Source: Streptomyces cucumeris (GTDB taxonomy: Bacteria > Actinomycetota > Actinomycetes > Streptomycetales > Streptomycetaceae). Taken from it: DNA of 64,000 nucleotides. Each line of letters starts with the position of its first letter. Position 1 is the stretch's first letter. The notes under the pieces were generated by a model. The model was not told the origin of the DNA and did not search any database. It was given only the letters and a program-made list of their open reading frames with translations. Of the stretch, positions 28,130 to 37,291 are shown one piece after another. The translations under genes and the position numbers were made by a program. The stretch spans positions 162,720 through 226,719 of the forward strand of contig NZ_JANCLX010000002.1 in NCBI RefSeq assembly GCF_024295805.1, written 5' to 3'.

Positions 28130-29047
28130 CTAGCGCGCGATGACGAGGCGGACGTCCGCTCCGGAACTCTCCTGTGAGATGCGCCAGCCGTCCCCGGAAT
28201 TCCCCGCGCTCCACACGTGCTTTCCATAAGAGACGCGTTCGATACGCAGTCCGTCCGAGTGAGCCACGGCCCAGTGCGCCAATTCCCAGCCGCGCTCCGC
28301 CGTCGCGCCCCGGGCGGTCACCGGCCGGACCGGTACCAGCACCGTGCGCGCGCCTGCGGCATGTCTGCCGCCGCCCCCTCCGGCGGTCTCCACCCGGGGC
28401 CGTACCTCCCGGCCGAACTCCCGTGCCAGCGCCGAGCCGACCCGCCGCGGATCGCCCGCGGTGCCGTCGTCCGGCGGACCGGGACAGCTGAATGCGGCCT
28501 CCGCCCGACCGGTGAGCGCGGCGGTCAGCACCACCGCCTCCGTCTCGTGCTTGGCGTACGCCTGCGGGTAGCCGCTGCGCTGCACCCGCTGCGCGGCCAC
28601 CGTGAGCGGCAGCCGGGAGTAGCCGGGCACCCGCTCCAGCCGGTCGTAGAACTTGCCCGCCGAGTAGACCGGGTCCTGGATCTGCGCCCTGGTGCCCCAG
28701 CCCTGCGAGGGCCGTTGCTGGAACAGTCCGGCGGAGTCCCGGTCGCCGTGGCGGATGGTGCGCAGCCCCGACTCCTGGAACGCGGTGGCCAGCGCGATGG
28801 TGACGGCGCGCTCCGGCAGTCCGCGGGAGGCCGCCACGGCCTCGACCGAGGCCGCGTTCGCGGCCTGTTCGGGAGCCAGCAGCACCTTCTCGCCACCGGC
28901 GCGCACCACACAGCGCGGCGGGCCGCCGCCCCCGGTCAGCACATGGGCCGCCAGATACCCGGCCAGGCCCAGCAGAACGGCACAGCCGACCGCGGCCCGG
29001 AGCAGTCGGGGGCGGCTGGAGAGGGCGGACGCGGGCACGCGCCACAC
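28130..29047 (-). CDS. Membrane-anchored lysozyme-like protein (cell-wall associated)
   Basis: About 305 residues from GTG 29047; GTG 29038 is equally possible. An N-terminal transmembrane segment ([23 protein letters not shown]) is followed by a Cys-containing linker and a lysozyme-like core: [30 protein letters not shown], here split as catalytic-type Glu in QESGL and the [18 protein letters not shown] signature, with [14 protein letters not shown]. This signature is shared with Streptomyces transglycosylase-fold and NlpC/P60 proteins. The C-terminal 80 residues are a separate domain that ends [11 protein letters not shown]. Hydrolase activity is plausible, not shown. Confidence 0.82.
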   Translation of the reverse strand: MWRVPASALSSRPRLLRAAVGCAVLLGLAGYLAAHVLTGGGGPPRCVVRAGGEKVLLAPEQAANAASVEAVAASRGLPERAVTIALATAFQESGLRTIRHGDRDSAGLFQQRPSQGWGTRAQIQDPVYSAGKFYDRLERVPGYSRLPLTVAAQRVQRSGYPQAYAKHETEAVVLTAALTGRAEAAFSCPGPPDDGTAGDPRRVGSALAREFGREVRPRVETAGGGGGRHAAGARTVLVPVRPVTARGATAERGWELAHWAVAHSDGLRIERVSYGKHVWSAGNSGDGWRISQESSGADVRLVIAR

Positions 29048-29147
29048 GTTACTGGAGGGCCCCGGCACCCCGCCGGGGAAGGGGAGAGGGGTGGGGAAGG
29101 CCACGCGCGGTGCGGCCGCGGAAGGCCCGCGCGTTAGGGTCGCGGGT

Positions 29148-30218
29148 ATGGACCACCCACGCCTCGACCTGTCCCTGGACGCGGCCCGGCTCACCGCCCG
29201 GCTCGTCGACTTCCCCTCGGTCAGCGGTGATGAGAAAGCCCTCGCCGACGCCGTCGAGCAGGCGCTGCGGACCCTTCCGCACCTGACCGTCGACCGGGAC
29301 GGGGACGCCGTGGTCGCCCGGACCGACCTGGGGCGCGCGGAGCGTGTGATCCTGGCCGGACACCTGGACACCGTGCCGATCGCCGACAACGTGCCCTCCC
29401 GGCTGGACGGGAACGGCGTGCTGTGGGGCTGCGGCACCTCCGATATGAAGTCCGGGGTGGCCGTACAGCTGCGGATGGCGGCCACGGTGCCCGCCCCCAA
29501 CCGCGACCTCACCTTCGTCTTCTACGACCACGAGGAGGTCGCCGCCGAGCTCAACGGTCTGGGACGGCTGGCCGAGCGCCACCCCGAGTGGCTGGCCGCC
29601 GACTTCGCGGTGCTGCTGGAGCCCACCGACGGGAAGGTCGAGGGCGGCTGCCAGGGCACCCTGCGGGTACGGGTGAGCACCGAGGGGAAGCGGGCCCACT
29701 CGGCCCGGAGCTGGCTCGGGGACAACGCCATCCACAAGGCCGCGCCGATCCTGTCCCGGCTGGCCGGGTACATGCCCCGGCGGGTGGAGATCGACGGGCT
29801 GACCTACCGCGAGGGGCTCAACGCGGTACGCGTCGAGGGCGGTCATGCCAACAACGTCATCCCCGACGCCTGCGCCGTGACCGTGAACTACCGCTTCGCC
29901 CCGGACCGTTCGGAGCAGGAGGCGCTGGCCCATGTCCACGAGGTCTTCGACGGCTTCGCGGTGGAGGTCACCGACAGCGCGCCCGGCGCCCTGCCCGGTC
30001 TGAGCCATCCGTCGGCCGCCGCGTTCGTCGAGACCCTCGGCGCCGAGCTCGCCCCCAAGGACGGCTGGACCGACGTCGCCCGGTTCTCGGCGCTCGGGGT
30101 GCCCGCGGTCAACTATGGACCCGGCGATCCCAAGCTGGCGCACACCCGTGAGGAGCATGTGCCGACCGCCGCGGTGCTGGAGGCCGAGGAGCTGCTGAGG
30201 GCCTGGCTGACCCGCTGA
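29148..30218 (+). CDS. dapE: Succinyl-diaminopimelate desuccinylase DapE
   Basis: 356 residues, M20 metallopeptidase family. It releases succinate from succinyl-LL-diaminopimelate for meso-DAP and lysine. The metal ligands are H72 in GHLDTVP, the bridging Asp in [10 protein letters not shown], and the EE pair in YDHEEVAAE; the dimerisation-domain His appears in [11 protein letters not shown] 29148 follows an A/G-poor leader without a clear ribosome-binding site. It is divergent from the lysozyme-like gene by 100 bp. Confidence 0.94.
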   Translation: MDHPRLDLSLDAARLTARLVDFPSVSGDEKALADAVEQALRTLPHLTVDRDGDAVVARTDLGRAERVILAGHLDTVPIADNVPSRLDGNGVLWGCGTSDMKSGVAVQLRMAATVPAPNRDLTFVFYDHEEVAAELNGLGRLAERHPEWLAADFAVLLEPTDGKVEGGCQGTLRVRVSTEGKRAHSARSWLGDNAIHKAAPILSRLAGYMPRRVEIDGLTYREGLNAVRVEGGHANNVIPDACAVTVNYRFAPDRSEQEALAHVHEVFDGFAVEVTDSAPGALPGLSHPSAAAFVETLGAELAPKDGWTDVARFSALGVPAVNYGPGDPKLAHTREEHVPTAAVLEAEELLRAWLTR

Positions 30219-30335
30219 TCAACGGCGGTCCGCCGGTCCGCCGGGTGAGCGTGGCCCGGATGTCGGCTGTTCGCCGCCCCGGGGGCCTACCCTGAACTTC
30301 AGATCTTTGGCAGATCTTGGCGAAGGGAGCACACA

Positions 30336-31085
30336 GTGGGCAACGCCGAGGAAGAGCGAGCGCTGCACGAGCAGCGTCTGGGCCCGGTCGTGCGCCGTCG
30401 TCACCAGATGCGACCCGGTACCACCGACCAGCGGCTGCTGGACACCCAGGGCGCCACGCACTGGGTGCACGAGGACCCGTTCCGCGTACTGCGCATCCAG
30501 TCCGAGTTCGTCGAGGGCTTCGGCACCCTGGCGGAGCTCGGCAAGGCCGTCAGTGTGTTCGGATCCGCCCGCACCCCCGAGGGATCGCCGGAGTACGAGG
30601 CCGGGGTGCGGATCGGCCGGGCGCTGGCCGAGGCGGGCTTCGGGGTGATCACCGGCGGTGGTCCCGGCGCCATGGAGGCCGCCAACCGCGGCGCGAGCGA
30701 GGCGGGCGGCGTCTCCGTCGGCCTGGGCATCGAGCTGCCGTACGAGCAGGGGCTCAACCCGTATGTCGACATCGGGGTCAACTTCCGCTACTTCTTCGTC
30801 CGCAAGACGATGTTCGTGAAGTACGCGCAGGGCTTCGTGGTGCTGCCCGGCGGGCTGGGCACCCTGGACGAGTGCTTCGAGGCGCTCACCCTGGTGCAGA
30901 CCAAGAAGGTGACCCGCTTCCCGATCGTGCTGTTCGGCAGCTCCTACTGGCACGGGCTGGTCCACTGGCTGGAGAACACGCTGATCGCGGAGGGCAAGGC
31001 GTCCCCGCAGGATCTGGAGCTGTTCCACCTCACCGACGACATCGACGAGGTGGTCGACCTGGTCACCAAGGAGTCCGGCGCCTGA
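30336..31085 (+). CDS. LOG-family Rossmann-fold protein (TIGR00730)
   Basis: 249 residues from GTG 30336 after AAGGGAGC. It contains GGGPGAMEAANRGA and the family signature PGGLGTLDE, the nucleotide-binding motif of lysine-decarboxylase-like/LONELY GUY proteins. LOG enzymes cleave nucleoside 5'-monophosphates, including cytokinin nucleotides, to free base. An N-terminal extension of about 70 residues is typical of actinobacterial members. It sits next to a folP2-like gene, as Rv1205-Rv1207 do in M. tuberculosis. Confidence 0.9.
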   Translation: MGNAEEERALHEQRLGPVVRRRHQMRPGTTDQRLLDTQGATHWVHEDPFRVLRIQSEFVEGFGTLAELGKAVSVFGSARTPEGSPEYEAGVRIGRALAEAGFGVITGGGPGAMEAANRGASEAGGVSVGLGIELPYEQGLNPYVDIGVNFRYFFVRKTMFVKYAQGFVVLPGGLGTLDECFEALTLVQTKKVTRFPIVLFGSSYWHGLVHWLENTLIAEGKASPQDLELFHLTDDIDEVVDLVTKESGA

Positions 31086-31104
31086 TCCGGCCCCCGCGGG
31101 ACCC

Positions 31105-31965
31105 TCAGGCCAGTCCCCGGCGGGCGACCGCCGGGGGCCGGTGGCCCGCGATGGACGACACCATGTCCAGCACCTGACGGGTCTCCGCCACCTCGTGCAC
31201 CCGGTAGACCTGCGCGCCGAGCCAGGCCGAGACCGCGGTGGTGGCCAGGGTGCCGAGCACCCGCTCCTTCACCGGGCGGTCCAGCGTCTCGCCCACGAAG
31301 TCCTTGTTGGACAGCGACACCAGCACCGGCCAGCCGGTCTCCGCCAGCTCGCCGAGCCGTCGCGTCGCCTCCAGCGAGTGGCGGGTGTTCTTCCCGAAGT
31401 CATGCCCCGGGTCGATCATGATCCCGTCCCGTCGCACCCCCAGTTCCACGGCGCGCTCGGCCAGCCCCAGGGTGACCCGCAGGATGTCCGCCACCACGTC
31501 GTCGTAGGCGATCCGGTGCGGCCGGGTACGCGGTTCGGCCCCGCCCGCGTGGGTGCACACCAGCCCGGCCCCGTACCGGGCGGCGACCTCCGCCAGCCGG
31601 GGATCCACCCCGCCCCAGGCGTCGTTGAGCAGATCGGCGCCCGCCTCGCAGACCGCCTCGCCCACCTCATGCCGCCAGGTGTCCACGCTGATCACCACAT
31701 CCGGGTGGCGCCTGCGCACCTCGGCCACGAAACCGACGGTGCGCCGTGCCTCCTCCTCGGCGCTCACCTCGTCCCCCGGGCCCGCCTTGACCCCGCCGAT
31801 GTCGATGATGGCCGCGCCGTCGGCGACCGCCCGCTCGACCCGGGCGAGCGCGGGCTCGTCGCGGAAGGTCGCCCCCTGGTCGTAGAAGGAGTCGGGCGTC
31901 CGGTTCACGATCGCCATGATCACCCGCTCATCGGCGCCGAACTCACGTCGTCCCAGCCGCAGCAT
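31105..31965 (-). CDS. folP2: FolP2-like dihydropteroate synthase family protein
   Basis: 286 residues from ATG 31965 after AAGGGA. The TIM-barrel motifs are VIMAIVNRTPDSFYDQG at the start, IIDIGGVKAGPGDEV in place of the canonical DIGGESTRPG, ISVDTWRHEV, LLNDAWGG, and DPGHDFGKN. The canonical substrate loop near SRKRFLG is replaced by LSNKDFVGETL. These departures match the FolP2 paralogue of mycobacteria, which lacks dihydropteroate synthase activity, so folate function should not be assumed. It converges with the LOG gene; only 19 bp separate the stops. Confidence 0.85.
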   Translation of the reverse strand: MLRLGRREFGADERVIMAIVNRTPDSFYDQGATFRDEPALARVERAVADGAAIIDIGGVKAGPGDEVSAEEEARRTVGFVAEVRRRHPDVVISVDTWRHEVGEAVCEAGADLLNDAWGGVDPRLAEVAARYGAGLVCTHAGGAEPRTRPHRIAYDDVVADILRVTLGLAERAVELGVRRDGIMIDPGHDFGKNTRHSLEATRRLGELAETGWPVLVSLSNKDFVGETLDRPVKERVLGTLATTAVSAWLGAQVYRVHEVAETRQVLDMVSSIAGHRPPAVARRGLA

Positions 31966-32110
31966 GCTTGTCCCTTCGCGTTCTCGCGTTCTTCTGTCCG
32001 GGGGCGGGCAGCGACGATAGCCGCCCCGGGGGCATGGCACGATCGGGTCAGACAGATGTCGAGGCCGTCGGGCACAGACTCAACCATGCACCCCCGGGGA
32101 GACGATCACC

Positions 32111-32587
32111 GTGTTCTTGTTCTTGCTGATCGCGCTGGTCGTAGTGGTCGGCGGGGTCACGCTCGCCGTCGTCGGGGGCGGCCAGGGCGGAACGCTGAGC
32201 GAGGCACCCCCGGACCTGCTGGACGACCGGCTGCCCGCCGACCGGCCCCTGGTCCGCTCCGATGTGGAGGCCCTGCGGCTGCCGATGACCCTGCGCGGCT
32301 ACCGGATGGCAGACGTCGACGACGCGCTGGGCCGCCTCGGCGCCGAGCTGGCCGAGCGCGACGCCCGGATCGCCGAGCTGGAGGACGCGCTCGCCGGGCC
32401 CCGGGGCGCGGACCACGGCGGGCCCGCGCCGCAGACCGGCCGGGACCGCCGGGACCACCTCACCCCGCGCGGCGGTCTCGATGGTCCGGAGTCCGATGAG
32501 GACGAGCGTGACCAGGACGTGTTCCGGCCCCCGCGCCGCCACGGCGAGCACGGGGACTCCGGCGGCCACGACGGGTCCGAGGCATGA
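32111..32587 (+). CDS. DivIVA-domain membrane-anchored protein
   Basis: 158 residues from GTG 32111. One N-terminal transmembrane helix (FLLIALVVVVGGVTLAVV) is followed by a DivIVA-type motif LPMTLRGYRMADVDDALGRLGAELAERDARIAEL split between the RGYRMADVD core and a short coiled coil. The C-terminal tail is acidic and His-rich. The role may be polar or septal anchoring. Its stop overlaps the tag start by ATGA. M. tuberculosis has a comparable small DivIVA-like gene in the same neighbourhood. Confidence 0.86.
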   Translation: MFLFLLIALVVVVGGVTLAVVGGGQGGTLSEAPPDLLDDRLPADRPLVRSDVEALRLPMTLRGYRMADVDDALGRLGAELAERDARIAELEDALAGPRGADHGGPAPQTGRDRRDHLTPRGGLDGPESDEDERDQDVFRPPRRHGEHGDSGGHDGSEA

Positions 32588-33180
32588 CCGGCCAGGGTCC
32601 GGTCACCGGACCGGACGGGCTGCCGCGCTGTCCCTGGGGGCTGGAGTCCGCCACCATGACGGACTACCGCGCCTACCACGACACCGAGTGGGGCCGCCCG
32701 GTCCACGGTGATGACGCCCTGTACGAACGGATCTGCCTGGAGGCGTTCCAGTCCGGTCTGTCCTGGCTGACGATCCTGCGCCGCCGCGAGGGCTTCCGCG
32801 CCGCCTTCGCCGGCTTCCGGATCGCCGAGGTGGCGGCGTTCACCGAGGCCGACGAGGAACGGCTGCTCGCCGACCCCGGCATCATCCGCAACCGGGCCAA
32901 GATCGTGGCCACCATCGCCAACGCCCGTGCGGCGGCGGAGCTGGACCCGGGCGAACTGGACGAGCTGATCTGGTCCCACGCCCCCGACCCCGACGGCCGT
33001 CCGGTGCCGCGGACCACCGCGGACGTCCCGGCGATCACCGAGGAGTCCACGGCGCTCAGCCGCGCCCTCAAGAAGCGCGGCTTCCGCTTCGTCGGGCCCA
33101 CCACCGCCTATGCCCTGATGCAGGCGTGCGGTCTGGTCGATGACCATCTCGCGGGCTGTCATCTGCGCGGCGCTGCCTGA
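32584..33180 (+). CDS. tag: DNA-3-methyladenine glycosylase I
   Basis: 198 residues. It excises 3-methyladenine from alkylated DNA. The E. coli Tag-like layout is clear: RCPWGLESATMTDYRAYHDTEWG at the N-terminus with the zinc Cys and His, the active-site region FQSGLSWLTILRRREGFRAAF, and C-terminal zinc ligands in DDHLAGCH. It is translationally coupled to the DivIVA-like gene. Confidence 0.94.
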   Translation: MTGQGPVTGPDGLPRCPWGLESATMTDYRAYHDTEWGRPVHGDDALYERICLEAFQSGLSWLTILRRREGFRAAFAGFRIAEVAAFTEADEERLLADPGIIRNRAKIVATIANARAAAELDPGELDELIWSHAPDPDGRPVPRTTADVPAITEESTALSRALKKRGFRFVGPTTAYALMQACGLVDDHLAGCHLRGAA

Positions 33181-33227
33181 CGCGACCGGCGGCACCGGCC
33201 GGACCGCTCGCGGCAGGTGCGCGCCGC

Positions 33228-34046
33228 TCAGCGGCCGGTGAAGCGCGGCTTCTCCTTCTTCACGAAGGCGTCGACGGCGGTGAGATGGTCGTCCGAGGAG
33301 CCCAACCGCCGCTGCAATTCGTCCTCCTTGGCCAGTGCGTCGGTCAGGGTGTGCCCGGCCGCGTAGGCCAGCGACTCCTTGACCGCCGCGTAGGCGGCGG
33401 TCGGACCCTGGGCCAGCGCACGGGCGACCGCCGTCGCCTCGGCCGCCAACTCCGCGGCCGGGACGACACGGTTGGCGATGCCCAGCTCCAGCGCCTCCGC
33501 GGCGCTCACATTGCGGGGGAAGAGCATCAGATCGGCGGCGCGGCCGTGGCCGATCAGCCGCTGGAGGGTCCAGGAGATCCCCGAGTCGCCGGTGAGCGCG
33601 ACACCGACGAACGAGGTGTTGAAGCTCGCGGAGTCGGCCACGATCCGGTAGTCGGCGGCCATGGCGAAGCCCGCTCCGGCCCCGGCCGCGACCCCGTTGA
33701 CGGCGGCGACGACCGGCTTGGGCATCCCCGCGATGGTGGTGACGATCGGGTTGTAGTGAAGGGCGACCGTGGTCATGGTCGAGCCCTCGGTGGCCTCGCC
33801 CCGGGCGTGGGCCTCACGGTCCGCCGCCAGCAGCCCGATGTGCTCCTTGAGGTCCTGTCCGACACAGAAGGCGCGGCCCGACCCGGTCAGCAGCACCGCC
33901 CGCACGGCCGGGTCCTCGGCGGCCTGGAGCAGCGCGTCGCGCAGCGCCACCTTGATGTCGAGGTTGAGCGCGTTCATGGCGTCGGGACGATTCAGGGTGA
34001 TCGTCGCGAGCCCGTCGGTCAGCTCGTAGAGCACGGTGTCGGCCAT
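33228..34046 (-). CDS. Enoyl-CoA hydratase/isomerase family protein
   Basis: 272 residues, crotonase fold. Oxyanion-hole segments are RAFCVGQDLKEH and NGVAAGAGAGFAMAADYRI. GDSGISWTLQRLIGHGRA replaces the glutamate-containing loop of true hydratases with an Asp-containing one, as in PaaG-type isomerases. It could act in phenylacetate or fatty-acid beta-oxidation. No pathway partners are adjacent, so the substrate remains open. Confidence 0.88.
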   Translation of the reverse strand: MADTVLYELTDGLATITLNRPDAMNALNLDIKVALRDALLQAAEDPAVRAVLLTGSGRAFCVGQDLKEHIGLLAADREAHARGEATEGSTMTTVALHYNPIVTTIAGMPKPVVAAVNGVAAGAGAGFAMAADYRIVADSASFNTSFVGVALTGDSGISWTLQRLIGHGRAADLMLFPRNVSAAEALELGIANRVVPAAELAAEATAVARALAQGPTAAYAAVKESLAYAAGHTLTDALAKEDELQRRLGSSDDHLTAVDAFVKKEKPRFTGR

Positions 34047-34227
34047 CGGCGGTCCTCCGGAGGTGGCTGGTCGCGGCTGGGGCGGTGCCGCGGGGGCCGG
34101 GCCGGGGAACGGGCCCGCTGCGGCGGTCAGCGCTCAGCATGCCGGAGATCATGACCGGGCGACATGCCCCCCTCCCCGAATTGGGTGGATTTGCGGGAGT
34201 GGCTCCCACGGGGGTTGCCGACCGATG

Positions 34228-34258
34228 TTGGTCATCGGGTCGTGCCATGCGGGATAAT
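34228..34258 (+). promoter_or_regulatory. Candidate promoter of DUF3117 gene
   Basis: TTGGTC at 34228-34233 and GATAAT at 34253-34258 are separated by 19 bp, about 80 bp upstream of the DUF3117 start. The -10 is a good match; the -35 and spacing are marginal. Confidence 0.35.
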
Positions 34259-34338
34259 GGCAGAGAAGCAACGTGTTCGATGCCGGTGACACCTGGGTTG
34301 TCGGCTGCGATGAGCTGGTTTCAGGAAGGGGAACGAGC

Positions 34339-34506
34339 ATGGCGGCCATGAAGCCGCGGACGGGCGACGGCCCGCTCGAGGTGACCAAGGAGGGGCGGGG
34401 CATCGTCATGCGCGTTCCGCTCGAAGGCGGCGGTCGGCTCGTCGTCGAGCTGACACCCGACGAGGCCGATGCCCTCGGCGACGCCCTGAAGAAGGTCGTC
34501 GGCTGA
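34339..34506 (+). CDS. DUF3117 protein, 55 aa
   Basis: ATG 34339 follows AGGAAGGGGAACGAGC. The short, highly conserved actinobacterial protein starts MAAMKPRTGDGPLEVTKEG and ends DALGDALKKVVG, matching DUF3117. The function is unknown; a mycobacterial counterpart lies in the same sigE neighbourhood. A strong terminator follows 27 bp later, so the gene is probably monocistronic. Confidence 0.9.
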   Translation: MAAMKPRTGDGPLEVTKEGRGIVMRVPLEGGGRLVVELTPDEADALGDALKKVVG

Positions 34507-34533
34507 CGGAGCGGCCCCACCATCACCCGAGTG

Positions 34534-34575
34534 CCGCCCCGGCGTCCGGTACACAGGTACCGGCCGCCGGGGCGG
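34534..34575. terminator. Bidirectional hairpin terminator
   Basis: Nineteen-base arms with one mismatch (34534-34552 and 34557-34575) around an ACAG loop, with core CCGGTAC/GTACCGG. It lies between the DUF3117 gene and the convergent O-methyltransferase gene. Confidence 0.88.
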
Positions 34576-34621
34576 TGCTGTACCGGGGGCCGGGGCGTGC
34601 GCCCTGTTGCGGGGAGCGCCC

Positions 34622-35287
34622 TCAGCCGCGCTTGACGGCGCAGAGCAGTCCGTCGCCCACCGGCAGCAGGGAGGACTGGAGCACAGTCGACTCCCGCACG
34701 GTCCGCAGCAGCTCCCGCAGCCGCAGTACCTCCTGCGGCTGGGCGGCGGAGTCCACGGTCCGGCCGCCCGCGAAGACCCCCTCGAAACAGACCAGGCCGC
34801 CCGGCCGCAGCAGCCGCATGGCCTCCTCGAGGTAGTCCAGGCACTCCAGCCGGTCGCCGTCGCAGAAGACCAGGTCGTAGCCGCCGTCGGCCAGCCGCGG
34901 CAGTACGTCCAGGGCGTGTCCGGGGATGAAGCGCGCCCGGTTCCCGGCGAACCCGGCCGCGCGGAACGCCTGCCGGGCGAACTGCTGCATCTCCGGTTCG
35001 ATGTCCACGGTGGTCAGCACCCCGTCCGGGCGCATCCCGTGCAGCAGGTGGATACCGGAGACGCCGGTCCCGGTGCCGATCTCGGCGACGGCCTTGGCGT
35101 CCGCGGCGGCGGCGAGCAGCCGCAGCGCAGCGCCGGTACCCGCCGACACCGAGCGCAGTCCTGCCTCCCGGGCCCGGTCACGGGCCCAGTGCAGGGCTTC
35201 GTCCTCGGCGACGAACGCGTCGGCGAACGCCCAGCTCGTCTGCCGGTTGCCGGTAATGACCCTCTCCTGTCCCCGTAGTTCGCGCAA
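34622..35287 (-). CDS. SAM-dependent O-methyltransferase (caffeoyl-CoA type)
   Basis: 221 residues if read from TTG 35287. SAM motif I is AEIGTGTGVSGIHLL, motif II is in TVDIEPEM, and YDLVFCDGDRLECLDYL carries the metal-site Asp residues of cation-dependent O-methyltransferases. The TTG has no ribosome-binding site, whereas AGGAG lies six bases before an ATT at 35255-35257 (residue 11 of this reading), so initiation at ATT is possible. M. tuberculosis Rv1220c is the same family and is also divergent from sigE, as here. The substrate is unknown. Confidence 0.88.
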   Translation of the reverse strand: MRELRGQERVITGNRQTSWAFADAFVAEDEALHWARDRAREAGLRSVSAGTGAALRLLAAAADAKAVAEIGTGTGVSGIHLLHGMRPDGVLTTVDIEPEMQQFARQAFRAAGFAGNRARFIPGHALDVLPRLADGGYDLVFCDGDRLECLDYLEEAMRLLRPGGLVCFEGVFAGGRTVDSAAQPQEVLRLRELLRTVRESTVLQSSLLPVGDGLLCAVKRG

Positions 35288-35357
35288 CGGTGACTGTATC
35301 CGCTGCGCACGGGAACCCGCAGATGGGACCGGGCGTTGACACGAGAGGGGGGATCGT

Positions 35358-36203
35358 ATGGATCACGACCAAATGCAGGCCAAAAATGCTTATCCGGAGC
35401 TAACGGGCGAGGTGGATATGGTAGGGGCTCTACTGGACACCACCAGAGCCGACAGGGGAGGTGCGGCTGCGGCCGGTGACCGGCGAGTGCTGAGGCGCTT
35501 TCGCAGGTCAGCGGGCGAGCCGAAATCCGTGACCAACACCGCTGACCGTTCCCGTTCCGCCGAATCCGCCATGACCGCGACCTTCGCCAGTGATGCGGAC
35601 GCCCCGGCGTGGACGCCTCCCACCTGGGAGGAGATCGTCAGCACGCACAGCGCACGGGTCTACCGCCTCGCGTACCGGCTCACCGGTAACCAGCACGACG
35701 CCGAGGACCTCACCCAGGAGGTGTTCGTCCGCGTCTTCCGGTCGCTGTCGACGTACACCCCGGGCACCTTCGAGGGCTGGCTGCACCGCATCACCACCAA
35801 TCTCTTCCTCGACATGGTCCGGCGCCGTCAGCGCATCCGCTTCGACGCCCTCGGCGAGGACGCGGCGGAGCGGCTGCCCAGCCGTGAGCCCTCCCCCCAG
35901 CAGCACTTCAACGACACCCACTTCGACGCCGATGTGCAGCAGGCGCTCGACACCCTGGCCCCGGAGTTCCGCGCCGCCGTGGTGCTCTGTGACATCGAGG
36001 GGCTGTCGTACGAGGAGATCGCCGCCACGCTCGGTGTGAAGCTCGGCACGGTGCGCAGCCGTATCCACCGTGGCCGTTCGCACCTGCGCAAGGCGCTGCG
36101 TCACCGCGCCCCCGCCGCACGGACCGAGCAGCAGCACGAGGTGACGGCCGTCGCCCCGCGCGTCGCCGGTCCCCGGGTGAGCGGGGAGGTCGGAATCGCG
36201 TGA
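35358..36203 (+). CDS. sigE: ECF RNA polymerase sigma factor, SigE-like
   Basis: 281 residues from ATG 35358; ATG 35418 is an alternative. The N-terminal 80 residues are a poorly structured extension. Sigma region 2 covers about residues 95-160 ([24 protein letters not shown], split by the DAEDLTQE core) and region 4 about 205-260 ([31 protein letters not shown]). It is the orthologue-type of mycobacterial SigE, not the CseBC-controlled sigma-E of S. coelicolor, judging from the flanking rseA-htrA-tatB order. It overlaps the anti-sigma gene by GTGA and is probably held by that partner until envelope stress. Confidence 0.93.
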   Translation: MDHDQMQAKNAYPELTGEVDMVGALLDTTRADRGGAAAAGDRRVLRRFRRSAGEPKSVTNTADRSRSAESAMTATFASDADAPAWTPPTWEEIVSTHSARVYRLAYRLTGNQHDAEDLTQEVFVRVFRSLSTYTPGTFEGWLHRITTNLFLDMVRRRQRIRFDALGEDAAERLPSREPSPQQHFNDTHFDADVQQALDTLAPEFRAAVVLCDIEGLSYEEIAATLGVKLGTVRSRIHRGRSHLRKALRHRAPAARTEQQHEVTAVAPRVAGPRVSGEVGIA

Positions 36204-37123
36204 CCCGGTCAGGCGGTCAGTCCCCCGCCGAGCAGCATCTCGGCGACCGCCTTGCGGCTCTCGTCGACGGTGAGCTCGGGCATGACGCCCGGGAGCGCGT
36301 TCTCGCGCACCTCGCCACGTGCTGCAAGTGCAAGGCGGAGGCCGACGCGCAGCGTCGGCTGAAACGTGTGTTCGCCCAGGCGGCGCCCCCCGGGCCCTCC
36401 GAGGGCTTTCTGGCGCGTCTCCAGGGGCTGCCCGGCGGCTCCGGTGACGAAGGCGGCGGTTCCCCCTTCGGCGGTTCCGAGATCTTCGGCATGCGGGGCA
36501 TGCCCGGCGGCACCCGGGACGTACGGGAGGTGGCCGACCCGCGGGAAAGACGCGAGCGGGCGTTCGCGTTGCTGCCCCCGGTGGCACCGGGCACCGCGAT
36601 CGCCCCGGCGGCCTCGGCCCCGGCCTCCCGCGAGCGTGGTTTCCGCATCCATGAGGTGGAGCGGTCCGGACCGCGCCGCCGGTTCGCCTTCGCCGCCGCG
36701 GGCGCGGTCTCGCTCGCTGCGTTCGCGCTGGGCGCCGCCCTCCCGCTGGACGCGGCGGTCGACCCCCCGGGCCGGATGGCCGAGGGCCCGGACGCCTCGG
36801 TGACCCCTGCCCGCGCCGACTCCGCCGGCACCCCTGCCACGGGCACACGTGAGCGCACCCGCAAGGAGGTGGGGCTGCGGACCACCGGTGACTCCCGCGC
36901 GGATGTCCCGTCCTCGGCGCCCACCCCGCATCCGCGGGCCCTGCGCCAGGCCGCGAGTGCGGCGGCGCTGAACCCGCTGATACAGCCGCTGCTGTCGGCC
37001 ACCGAGCTGCTGCGCACCCGGCCCGCCACCGCGCCGGCCCCCGGGCCGACGCTGCTGGAGGGCCCGACGCCGCCCGCGGCGCGCACCTCGCCCTCGCTGG
37101 GCGTCAGCGCATCGCCGGAGTGA
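36200..37123 (+). CDS. rseA: Anti-sigma factor with ZAS zinc motif, RseA-like
   Basis: 307 residues from GTG 36200. The zinc-binding anti-sigma motif is H37-x3-C41-x2-C44 in HLATCCKC, with an adjacent C42. A long Gly/Ala-rich linker leads to one transmembrane helix near residues 162-182 ([20 protein letters not shown]), then an exported Pro/Ser/Thr-rich domain. It should inhibit the SigE-like factor encoded just upstream. In M. tuberculosis, RseA is a soluble anti-SigE; this longer membrane-spanning form is a Streptomyces variant. Confidence 0.88.
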   Translation: MTRSGGQSPAEQHLGDRLAALVDGELGHDARERVLAHLATCCKCKAEADAQRRLKRVFAQAAPPGPSEGFLARLQGLPGGSGDEGGGSPFGGSEIFGMRGMPGGTRDVREVADPRERRERAFALLPPVAPGTAIAPAASAPASRERGFRIHEVERSGPRRRFAFAAAGAVSLAAFALGAALPLDAAVDPPGRMAEGPDASVTPARADSAGTPATGTRERTRKEVGLRTTGDSRADVPSSAPTPHPRALRQAASAAALNPLIQPLLSATELLRTRPATAPAPGPTLLEGPTPPAARTSPSLGVSASPE

Positions 37124-37291
37124 TCCCGGTCACCGGGAGCCGTGTGCGCGCACCTGACACGGTCCATCCGTCCGCACTGCGCCCGCGTCGGCGGACCTGA
37201 TTGAATCGCCTCCGGGCAGCGCGACCCGGAGGCGGCTGATTGCCCTCGCGGCCGCGCGGTCCGTGTCGTGTCGCGGGAACTTGGGGAGATC

